This document shows positions 17,301 through 24,881 of a stretch of 64,000 nt of DNA, piece by piece. Where the stretch lies: the NCBI RefSeq assembly GCF_007421925.1, contig NZ_QMDX01000009.1:62001-126000 (forward strand), read 5' to 3'. A model generated the notes under the pieces. The model was not told the DNA's origin, made no database searches, and was given only the letters and a program-made list of their open reading frames with translations. This DNA is from Haloglomus irregulare. GTDB lineage: Archaea > Halobacteriota > Halobacteria > Halobacteriales > Haloarculaceae. Both the position numbers and the translations under genes were made by a program. Numbering within the stretch: the stretch's first letter is position 1; each line of letters opens with the position of its first letter.

Positions 17301-19508
17301 CTCCGCACGGCCGGACTCGTCGGGCTCGACCTCCCGGTCGCAGTCCGGACAGACGTAGACGGCGTCGGTGGGGGCGTTGCAGTCCGGGCAGCGGGCGCGG
17401 AACGTCTCCGTCGCACAGTCCGGACACGCCCGCCGGCCCAGCTCCACGTCCACGCGGCCCTGCGGGTGCTCCATCGTGGGGGCGTACTTGGCGGCCTCGG
17501 CGAACGAGCGGGTGTTCCCGCCGGCCTCGCCGATGGGGAACAGGGTGTGGACCGCCGGCGAGAGGTCACGGCTCTCGGACTTCTCCGGGCGGCCCATCCG
17601 CGCGCCGATGCGGGTGGGCGCGCGCTCGCGGAGCCGGAACGGCGCCACCGCGTTGGCCGCCTCGACGGCGTTATCGCCGTCGTCGTGCTGCCGAACCTCG
17701 GCCGGCAGGTCGGCGAGCGTCCACGTCCGTTCGAGGGCCGGCGTCAGCCCGAGCGACCGGACGAACGGGAGCGCGTCCGGCACGGTGACGGTGTCCTCAC
17801 CCTGCGTGTGTGCGACGAGGAGCGTCTCCAGGGCGTCAGTCACCGTCTCCGAGCGGGGGAGCACGAGCGTCCGGCCCTCGGCGCCGTGGCCCCGGCCGTC
17901 GTCACGGTCGTCCGGCATCGCTAGCCCGTCGGCCTCGGCCCAGGACGCCTCGCTCGCGGCCGTCGCGAGCGCGTCGAACGCCGCGACGGGGATGTCGTGC
18001 CAGCAGTAGGTGTAGGTCGGGTGCAGCGGCGCGTCGTGGGTCGTGGCCCACTCCAGTGCCTCTGCCGCGGCGGGGTGCGCGAGGTCGACGTGCGGGTCGT
18101 CCTCCAGGGCCTGCAGGTCCGCGCCCGCGGCGTCCATGTCGTGGCACCACCACTCCACCGTGTAGGAGGCCGGCGCGAGCGGGTGGTTGTTCTCGACGAA
18201 CTCCCCGTAGTTGACGAGGTACTCGCCGAGGTCGAGGATGGCGTCGACGCCGTTGCGGATCGCCTTGGCCTCGTCGACGTCGTCGACGCGCCGGACCTCG
18301 CCGCTAGCCAGCTTGACCGTCGGCCCCTCGATGGTGTCGACGGGGACGATGCCGTGGGCCTTCCCCGGGCGTTCGGTCTTGATCTGCGTGCCGGTGGCGA
18401 GGAAGTCGTCGACGAGGTGCATCGTCGCCGGGTGGATGCCGCCGGTCGCGAAGCCGTGGTTGCGCGCCCGTCCGTACCGGAGTCGGAACCCGCCGGGTTC
18501 GGAGGGGTGGCCGAACACCGGCCGTCCGGCGATGAGGTCACGCAGGTACTTCTTCGAGGGCTCCGGGCGGGGCGGGCCGGCCGGCGCCTCCTCGGCCGCG
18601 CCGGTGTCGACCGCGCCGTCCTCGCCCGACTCGTCCCCGCCGTCCTCGTCGCCGTCGGCCGTGCCGGCCCCGTAGTTCCCGTCGATGAGGTCCTGGAGCC
18701 ACGGCCAGTCCACCTCGTCCAGGCCGCGGGTGTAGCGCTGGATCTTCGGCGCCTTCAGCGCGATTCCCTCCGCGAGGACGAGACACATCCCGCCGCGGGC
18801 GTTGTTGGTGTCGACCCGCTCGAGGTCGCGGAACCCGGAGACCTCCTCGTCGCCCGTGGCCTCCCCGTCGAGCATGATCGGGAGGTGTTCGGCGATGAAC
18901 CGCGTCTCGGCGTCGCTGGGGGTGTACTGGAGCCCGGTCTCCTTGTCGTAGAGGCCGATCTCCTCGGCGTAGCGCTCGACCTCGTCGCTCCGGGCGCGAT
19001 ACCCCTCGATGCCCAGCAGCGCGCGGGCGTAGTCCGCGACCAGCACGGACAGCGCCTGCGCGGTCCCGCCCGCCGAACGGATGGGGCCGGCGTAGTAGAC
19101 GTTGACGAACTCCGTCCCGTCGTCGTTCTCCAGCAGCTCGACCCGGTCGATGCCCTCGATGGGGGCCGCGACGACGCCCTCGGTCAGCAGCGCGACCGCC
19201 GTGCGGACGGCCCCCTCGACCTTTCCGGCCCGGCCGTCGTAGTCGCCGACGGTGCCGTCGACGAAGTCGGTGACCAGTTCAAGCGCGGCCTCCTCCCGGG
19301 ACATCTCCCCCTCCAGCTCGCGGACCCGCTCGGCGACGCCGTCGATGCCGAGGATGTTCTCCACCCGGTCGGCCATGTCCCTGGCGACGGGGATCTCGAT
19401 CTCCTCGGAGGGGTCGCCGCCACGTGCCTTGGCCTCGCGCGCGGCTGCGAAGGCGTCGTCCAACTCGGCCTCGATGCGCTCGAAGTAGCGCTCGTCCTCA
19501 GGCCGCAT
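14385..19508 (-). CDS. polD2: DNA polymerase II (PolD) large subunit DP2 with intein
   Basis: 1707 residues, of which 973-1488 are an intein; the spliced protein would have 1191 residues, normal for haloarchaeal DP2. DP2 is the catalytic subunit of the archaeal replicative polymerase PolD. Visible are the N-terminal [20 protein letters not shown], the family block [21 protein letters not shown], immediately followed after splicing by SMDAPLVMS, and zinc fingers CPDC...CPDC...CPDC...CPRC (about 690-745) and CRDCGEKY...CREC near the C-terminus. A long acidic linker lies at about 280-310. The small subunit DP1 is not in this window. Confidence 0.96.
   Translation of the reverse strand: [1707 protein letters not shown]
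15045..16592 (-). mobile_element. Intein with LAGLIDADG homing endonuclease inside DP2
   Basis: Encodes residues 973-1488 of the precursor (516 aa), inserted between RGG and SMDAPL in the most conserved DP2 block. First residue is Ser ([12 protein letters not shown]), block B is [10 protein letters not shown], and block G ends LYAHN with Ser as the +1 nucleophile, so all splicing residues are present with Ser replacing the commoner Cys1. Two LAGLIDADG-like motifs, [11 protein letters not shown] and [11 protein letters not shown], keep their acidic residues, so the endonuclease may be active. Codon use is visibly less GC-rich than in the extein, a sign of horizontal arrival. Confidence 0.95.
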
Positions 19509-19623
19509 TATCGCCGCCTCCTGTCGTTGTCCTGCATCACGGTTTTCGTGTTCTCCGCAGCTCCCGTCCTCTCTCTACCTGTTTCGACGTATATTCCGGA
19601 TTTATGCCGGTTATCTCGGCGGA

Positions 19624-20094
19624 TCAGAGGTTGCCCCACAGGTCCAGGTCCGTCGTCCCGTCGTGTTCGCGCACGAGTTCGGTGTCGAACTCCCGGACGT
19701 ACAGCTCCCCGGCGAAGGTGGTCGCCTCGTTGAGGTGGCCCGCGACACAGGAGCCGTCCTCCCGCGAGAGCACCATGTGCGTGTGGGCGAACCGCTCGCC
19801 GTCGCCAGACTGCGTCCGACTGCCTGAGGGACTCCGTCCCTCTCCGTCGAGCCAGGAGACGTTGCCCGTGCAGGAGGCGACCTCCAGCGGCTCGTCGAAC
19901 CGCTCGGGGTAGTACTCCTGCGTGTCCTGGTCGTAGAAGTAGAGTTCCGCGTCCTGCACGGCGCCGAGGCCGACGAAGAAGGCGGCGTCGATGTCCTCCT
20001 CGTCGGCGAAGGCCTCGATCTGCGCGCGCCAGTCCCGGCCGTGGTCGAGTCGGGCGACGTACTCCCGGGCGCCCTCGACCTCGCGGTAATCCAT
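19624..20094 (-). CDS. PPC/DUF296-domain protein carrying a 15-residue palindromic insertion
   Basis: 156 residues. Small PPC (AT-hook-associated, DUF296) fold: RLDHGRDWRAQIEAFADEEDIDAAFFVGLGAVQDAELYFYD, later HTHMVLSREDGSCVAGHL with the metal-site-like HxH of the family, and EFDTELVREHDG near the end. Prokaryotic members are trimeric and of unclear function. Between NVSWLDGE and RFAHTHM, where the family normally has none or one residue, lie about 15 low-complexity residues (GRSPSGSRTQSGDGE) coded by a hairpin element flanked by near-identical 9-bp copies. The frame is kept. Confidence 0.82.
   Translation of the reverse strand: MDYREVEGAREYVARLDHGRDWRAQIEAFADEEDIDAAFFVGLGAVQDAELYFYDQDTQEYYPERFDEPLEVASCTGNVSWLDGEGRSPSGSRTQSGDGERFAHTHMVLSREDGSCVAGHLNEATTFAGELYVREFDTELVREHDGTTDLDLWGNL
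19795..19848 (+). mobile_element. 45-bp palindromic mini-element inserted in a coding frame
   Basis: A hairpin GAGGGA-CTCCG-TCCCTC (19826-19842) sits between CTCGCCGTC (19795-19803) and CTCTCCGTC (19840-19848), two 9-mers differing at one base and 45 bp apart. This looks like an insertion with target-site duplication, and its length, a multiple of three, preserved the frame. The hairpin core GGGACTCCGTCCC also occurs in the non-coding repeat region at 5390-5404. Confidence 0.6.
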
Positions 20095-20181
20095 GTCCTG
20101 CCGGTGGGTCGGTCCGGGCTAAAAGCGTTCGGTGGCGGAGCGGAAGTGGTCGGCCGTCGCGGCGCCCCTCGCCGGCGTGAC

Positions 20182-21207
20182 TCAGACGACCTCCGAGACC
20201 CGCCTGACGGCTGTCTCGATAGCCTCGCGGTCCACGTCCCAGTGCGTGCAGAAGCGGACCTGGTTGTCGTCGAACGGCACGCCCAGCACGCCGACGGACT
20301 CACAGCGCTCCAAGAACGCCTCGGCGGGGGCGTCGGTGTCGACGAGCACGATGTTCGTCTCCGGCTCGTGAGCGGCGAGCCCCTTCAGCCGGTCGAGCCC
20401 CCGTGCCAGCCGCTCGGCGTTGCGGTGGTCGTCGGCGAGCCGCTCGCGGTTCTCCAGCGCGACCAGCCCCGGGGCCGCGACCATCCCCGCCTGGCGCATC
20501 CCGCCGCCGAACAGCTTGCGGACGCGGCGCGCGTCGTCGATGAACGCGGCATCGCCGGCCAGTACCGAACCGACGGGCGCGCCCAGCCCCTTCGAGAGAC
20601 AGCACATCGCGGAGTCGACCGAGCGGGTCAGCTCGGCGACGGGGACGTCGAGCGCGGCGGCGGCGTTGCACAGCCGCGCGCCGTCGAGGTGGACCGGCAC
20701 GTCGTGTTCGTGGGCGGCCTCGGCGGCCGCGTCGATACGCTCGGGTGCGATGGCGGTTCCGCCCTTCGAGTTGTGCGTGTTCTCCACGCAGACCAGGCCG
20801 GTGCCGGGACGGTGGCCGTCGGCCGCGACGTGGCCCTCGTGGACGGCGTCCGGCCGCACGATGCCGCGGTCGCCGCCGTCGATGGTGCGGGCCTGGAGCC
20901 CGGCGTGCTGGGCGAACCCGCCGAGCTCCCACTTGTAAATGTGGCTCTCGCGCTCGACCAGCACCTCCTCGCCGCGGTCGGTGTGGGTGCGCGCGGCGAC
21001 CTGGTTTCCCATCGTCCCGGTCGGGACGTACAGCGCGGCCTCGAAGCCGAGGACGTCGGCCGCGCGGGCCTCCAGCTCGTTCACTGTCGGGTCCTCGCGA
21101 TAGACGTCGTCGCCGACGGCGGCGTCGCGGGCGGCCTCGCGCATGGCGTCGCTGGGTCGGGTGACCGTGTCCGACCGGAGGTCGATGGCGTCGTCGGAGT
21201 CGGCCAT
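20182..21207 (-). CDS. Threonine aldolase (L-allo/low-specificity type)
   Basis: 341-residue PLP enzyme that cleaves threonine to glycine and acetaldehyde. Family blocks: IDLRSDTVTRPSDAMREA at the start, VGDDVYREDPTVNELE, PTGTMGNQVA, CVENTHNSKGG, HLDGARLCNAA, and the PLP lysine in CLSKGLGAPVGS (about residue 200). Start ATG 21207 is chosen because residues upstream of it in the same frame are unlike the family. Ends 87 bp downstream of the PPC gene start, on the same strand. Confidence 0.93.
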   Translation of the reverse strand: MADSDDAIDLRSDTVTRPSDAMREAARDAAVGDDVYREDPTVNELEARAADVLGFEAALYVPTGTMGNQVAARTHTDRGEEVLVERESHIYKWELGGFAQHAGLQARTIDGGDRGIVRPDAVHEGHVAADGHRPGTGLVCVENTHNSKGGTAIAPERIDAAAEAAHEHDVPVHLDGARLCNAAAALDVPVAELTRSVDSAMCCLSKGLGAPVGSVLAGDAAFIDDARRVRKLFGGGMRQAGMVAAPGLVALENRERLADDHRNAERLARGLDRLKGLAAHEPETNIVLVDTDAPAEAFLERCESVGVLGVPFDDNQVRFCTHWDVDREAIETAVRRVSEVV

Positions 21208-21335
21208 ACCACCCGTTCCGGGCCGAACGTCATAGAGCCAGCGGCTGCGCGCCCCGCGGCGGCCCCGGCCCCCGAAGCCCCACCCAGCCCGCCGCACCCG
21301 TTGTGCCTTTGTACCTCCGCACGGGAGTCGGAGGT

Positions 21336-22739
21336 ATGGACACGTTCGAGGCGCCGGCCGACACCGGCGTCCCCCGTGGCCGGTTCGGGTTCGACCACCA
21401 ACCGGTCACGGACCAGTCGTTCGAGAACGCGCTCGCGAAGGCCCGTTCCCGCGAGCGCCTCGACGTCGACGACGCGGTCGAGCTCCTCACCACGGGCACC
21501 GACGACGACGGCATCGACCACGCCCGCAAGGAGCTCGTTCTGGAGGCCGCGGACCGGCGCCGTGCCGAGGTCGTCGGTGACGAGGTCACCTTCGTCGCCA
21601 ACCTCAACAACAACGTCACGACCGCCTGCAACACCGGCTGTCTGTTCTGCAACTTCAAGGACACCGCCGCCAACTTCGAGACCGACAGCGGGGTCGAGCA
21701 CGCCGGGTTCACGAAGACGCCCGCGGAGTCCCGCGCGGCCGTCCGGGACGCCCTGGAGCGGGGCGTCTACGAGGTCACCTCCGTCTCCGGGCTCCACCCC
21801 GCGTTCGCGCTCGATGCCGACCACCACGAGGCGCTCGCCGCCCACGACGACCCTGCCAGCGAGGTCAACTACAAGCCGCCCGAGCGGTACGACACCGACC
21901 CCGGCACCTACCTCGAGCAGATGCGCGCGATGTCCGTCGACGGCGCCCACCTCCACTCCATCACCCCGGAGGAGGCCTACCACGCCAAGCGCGGCACTGA
22001 CCGCTCCTACCGCGAGACCTACCGCCGACTCCGCGACGCCGGTCTCGACAGCGTCCCCGGGACGGCGGCGGAGATCCTGGTCGACGAGGTCCGGGACGTC
22101 ATCTGCCCCGGCAAGATCGGCACCGGGGGCTGGCTCGACGCGATGGAGGCTGCCGCCGCCGCCGGCCTCCCCACGACCGCGACGGTCATGTACGGCCACG
22201 TCGAGAACGAGGCCCACCGCGCGCGCCACCTCCAGCGGGTCCGGGACCTGCAGGACCGGACCGGCGCCATCACGGAGTTCGTCCCCCTCACCTTCATCCA
22301 CCGGACGACGCCGCTGTACGAGCGCGGCGTCGTCGACGGGGGCGCCACCACGACGGAGGACGAACTGATGATCGCCGTCTCCCGGCTCTTCCTCGACAAC
22401 GTCGACCACATCCAGTCCTCCTGGGTGAAGTACGGCGACGAGCAGGGCCTGAAGATGCTCTCCTGCGGTGCCGACGACTTCATGGGGACCATCCTCTCCG
22501 AGGAGATCACCAGGCGGGCCGGCGGGGACCACGGCCAGTTCCGGTCGTTCGAGGAGTACGCCCGGATGATCCGCGCGGTCGGCCGGACCCCCGTCGAGCG
22601 GTCGACGGACTACGAGCAGCGCCGTGTCCTCCCCGACGAGGGGACCCACGGCCCCCGACTCGGCCCGAACGCCGACGGGACACCGCTGCTGGGCCCCGAG
22701 CGCGACCCGACCAGCGGGGCCGCCAGCGCCGACGACTGA
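21336..22739 (+). CDS. cofH: F420 biosynthesis: FO synthase subunit CofH
   Basis: 467-residue radical SAM protein with CNTGCLFCNF (CX3CX2C, about 99-106). CofH and CofG together join tyrosine and the ribityl-pyrimidine precursor to give FO, the chromophore of coenzyme F420. Typical blocks: VTSVSGLHPAF, HLHSITPEEAYHAKRG, GTAAEILVDEVRDVICPGKI, TATVMYGHVE. GGAGGT abuts the ATG at 21336; the longer in-frame start at 21303 is unlikely. The C-terminal ~45 residues are a haloarchaeal tail. Confidence 0.94.
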   Translation: MDTFEAPADTGVPRGRFGFDHQPVTDQSFENALAKARSRERLDVDDAVELLTTGTDDDGIDHARKELVLEAADRRRAEVVGDEVTFVANLNNNVTTACNTGCLFCNFKDTAANFETDSGVEHAGFTKTPAESRAAVRDALERGVYEVTSVSGLHPAFALDADHHEALAAHDDPASEVNYKPPERYDTDPGTYLEQMRAMSVDGAHLHSITPEEAYHAKRGTDRSYRETYRRLRDAGLDSVPGTAAEILVDEVRDVICPGKIGTGGWLDAMEAAAAAGLPTTATVMYGHVENEAHRARHLQRVRDLQDRTGAITEFVPLTFIHRTTPLYERGVVDGGATTTEDELMIAVSRLFLDNVDHIQSSWVKYGDEQGLKMLSCGADDFMGTILSEEITRRAGGDHGQFRSFEEYARMIRAVGRTPVERSTDYEQRRVLPDEGTHGPRLGPNADGTPLLGPERDPTSGAASADD

Positions 22740-22865
22740 GCGTGCGAGCCGGGGACGCCCCTCCCGTGTGGCTATCTATCGAGAACGTCGCATGAGCGGA
22801 TAGTGCGGGCCATGAATACGCCCGTCCGGACTCCCGACGGCGTATCGGTCCGGAACCGGCGACGT

Positions 22866-23990
22866 TCAGTCCCCGGCGACGCCCGCCTGACCTCCGGCCA
22901 GCACCCTCCGGTAGCGCGCGCCGGCGTCGTCCTCGGCCCGCAGCGCACGGCGGACCGGCGGTGCCACCCACGCGCGGCCCTCCTCACCGAGGAACCGTTC
23001 GTAGACGGGGAGCCGCTCGCGCAGCGGGACGCCGCCGACCTCGGCGACGGCCTCCAGCTCGCGGAGCTCGGGCCACTCGTAGTCCGGGTTGATATGGTCG
23101 ACGGTGACCGGCGAGACGCCGCCGAGGTCGTCGATGCCGCAGTCGAGCAGCTCCCGGACGGGGGCGAGGTTGGGCGGGGCCTGGATGCTCACCTCGGGGG
23201 GGAGGCAGAACCGGGCCATTGCGACCGCGTGGCGCAGCTCCGCGAGGTCCGGCTCGCCGCCGCGCCAGCGCTCGTTCTCGGTCACGGGCTGGACGATGAT
23301 CTCCTGGACGTGGCCGTACCGCTCGTGCAGATCGCGGATGGCGAGCAGCGATATCGCGCGGTCGCGCCGGGACTCCCCGATGCCGACGAGGATGCCCGTG
23401 GTGAACGGCACGCCCAGCTCGCCCGCGGTGCGGATGGTGCGGAGCCGTTGCCCCGGGTTCTTCGCTCGCGGGCCGCCGTGGGGGCGCACGTCCGCAGTCG
23501 TCTCCAGCATGACCCCCATCGAGGCGTTCACGTCCGCGACGGCGGCCATCTGCTCGCGGGTCTGGTCGCCCGGGTTCGAGTGCGGCAGCAGCCCGGCGTC
23601 CAGCGCGATCTCGCAGGCCTCGCGGAGGTACGTGTGGATGGAGTCGTGGCCCCACTCCCGGAGCTGGTCGTGGACGGCGTCGTAGCGGTCGTCGGGGTCG
23701 TCGCCGAAGGTGAACAGCGCCTCCGTGCAGCCCGCGCGGGCGCCGCGCTCGACGGTCTCGCGGATCCCGGCGGGCGACATCAGGCTCGCCTCCCCGGGCG
23801 GGTCGTAGTAGGTGCAGTAGCTGCAGGTGTAGCGGCAGGCGGTCGTCAGCGGCAGGAAGACGTTCCGGGCGAAGCTCAACTCGGGCGCGGCGGCGACGTC
23901 CGCGGGCGTCGTCCCCAGCAGCCGCTCGACGGCAGCCTCGCGGACGTCGACCGACACGCCGTACGCCTCCGTCCCGGGTATCGATACCAC
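22866..23990 (-). CDS. cofG: F420 biosynthesis: FO synthase subunit CofG
   Basis: 374-residue radical SAM protein, motif C52-x3-C56-x2-C59 (CRYTCSYC). Works with CofH in FO synthesis. Characteristic segments: TFGDDPDDRYDAVHDQLREWGH, LLPHSNPGDQTREQM, FTTGILVGIGESRRDR, PPNLAPVRELLDCGIDDLGGVSPVTVDHINPD. GTG start at 23990, with a TATA-like box 27 bp before it. Convergent with cofH, 126 bp between stop codons. Confidence 0.94.
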   Translation of the reverse strand: MVSIPGTEAYGVSVDVREAAVERLLGTTPADVAAAPELSFARNVFLPLTTACRYTCSYCTYYDPPGEASLMSPAGIRETVERGARAGCTEALFTFGDDPDDRYDAVHDQLREWGHDSIHTYLREACEIALDAGLLPHSNPGDQTREQMAAVADVNASMGVMLETTADVRPHGGPRAKNPGQRLRTIRTAGELGVPFTTGILVGIGESRRDRAISLLAIRDLHERYGHVQEIIVQPVTENERWRGGEPDLAELRHAVAMARFCLPPEVSIQAPPNLAPVRELLDCGIDDLGGVSPVTVDHINPDYEWPELRELEAVAEVGGVPLRERLPVYERFLGEEGRAWVAPPVRRALRAEDDAGARYRRVLAGGQAGVAGD

Positions 23991-24012
23991 GTCGCTGCAT
24001 CGGGTGGCGACC

Positions 24013-24020
24013 GACTAAAC
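24013..24020 (-). promoter_or_regulatory. TATA-like box of cofG
   Basis: The minus strand reads GTTTAGTC, centred about 27 bp before the GTG at 23990. Supports a leaderless message and the GTG start. Confidence 0.5.
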
Positions 24021-24187
24021 GGTTCCGTGTCAAAAAGGGGCGACCGGGTGGCCCGGCACGTCGGGTGCCCTCAGCTACTCTCCCGGGCCACTTCCCGGCA
24101 CACCGCGCGAGCAGTGCTCACGCGATTCTGTGTCGGACGGCGGGCGGCAAAACCCTTGGCCACGTGGTAGTATCCGCCACCGTCCCG

Positions 24188-24856
24188 TCAGCGGTCCCGG
24201 ACGGCCGTTACGCGGCCGTCGCCGGTATCGACGGTGATGCCGGCCTCGCGGAGCCAGACGGCCGATTCCGTCCCCCGGGCGTGCAACAGCACCTCGACGA
24301 GGTCCGCGGGTTCGTCGACGTCCGTGGCCAGCCGGAAGGAGTCGACCGTCGCCAGCTCGAGGCCCCCCCGACGCGCCGCCTCGCGGTGGTCCCGGCAGGA
24401 GGTGCCGTGGTAGTCGACCCGGAACGTCGGGTCGCACACGCAGAGCGCGTTCGTCCCGCCGGCGCGGCCGGGGGCCATCGTCACGTCGGCGGCCCCGGAC
24501 AGCAGCCGCCGGAGCGCCCCGGGGGTCGCCAGCGGCAGGTCCGCCATGACCACCCCTACCGGCCCGGCCGGCGAGGGGCCCGGCGGTTCGACCTCGCCGA
24601 CGGTGTCCCCGGCCAGCCGCGCGTTCACCGCCGTTGTCAGCGACCGGTCGTCGACGGCGACCGGTGCCGGGGTGTCGACCGGGGCGGTCGCGAGGACGGT
24701 ATGGTCGACGCCCAGCTCCCGGAGGGCGGCGAGCACGTCCGTCAGCATCGTCCGGGCGAGGGCCTCGCGCTCGGCACGGTCGAGCAGCGGGGAGAGCCGC
24801 GTCTTCGGGTCGACGGCGTCGAACGGGACGATGACGTGCGGGTCGGCGTCGGTCAC
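24188..24856 (-). CDS. cofC: F420 biosynthesis: phospholactate guanylyltransferase CofC
   Basis: 222 residues. Nucleotidyltransferase that activates 2-phospholactate (or phosphoenolpyruvate) with GTP for the F420 side chain. It matches the family at the N-terminus (VIVPFDAVDPKTRLSPLLDRAEREALARTML), the substrate loop GPVGVVMADLPLATP, and APGRAGGTNALCV followed by FRVDYHGTSCRDH. The GTG start 24856 is only 25 bp from the end of the upstream cetZ gene. CofD and CofE are not in the window. Confidence 0.93.
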   Translation of the reverse strand: MTDADPHVIVPFDAVDPKTRLSPLLDRAEREALARTMLTDVLAALRELGVDHTVLATAPVDTPAPVAVDDRSLTTAVNARLAGDTVGEVEPPGPSPAGPVGVVMADLPLATPGALRRLLSGAADVTMAPGRAGGTNALCVCDPTFRVDYHGTSCRDHREAARRGGLELATVDSFRLATDVDEPADLVEVLLHARGTESAVWLREAGITVDTGDGRVTAVRDR

Positions 24857-24881
24857 GTCCCCGGAGTGGGGGTGGAGCCCC

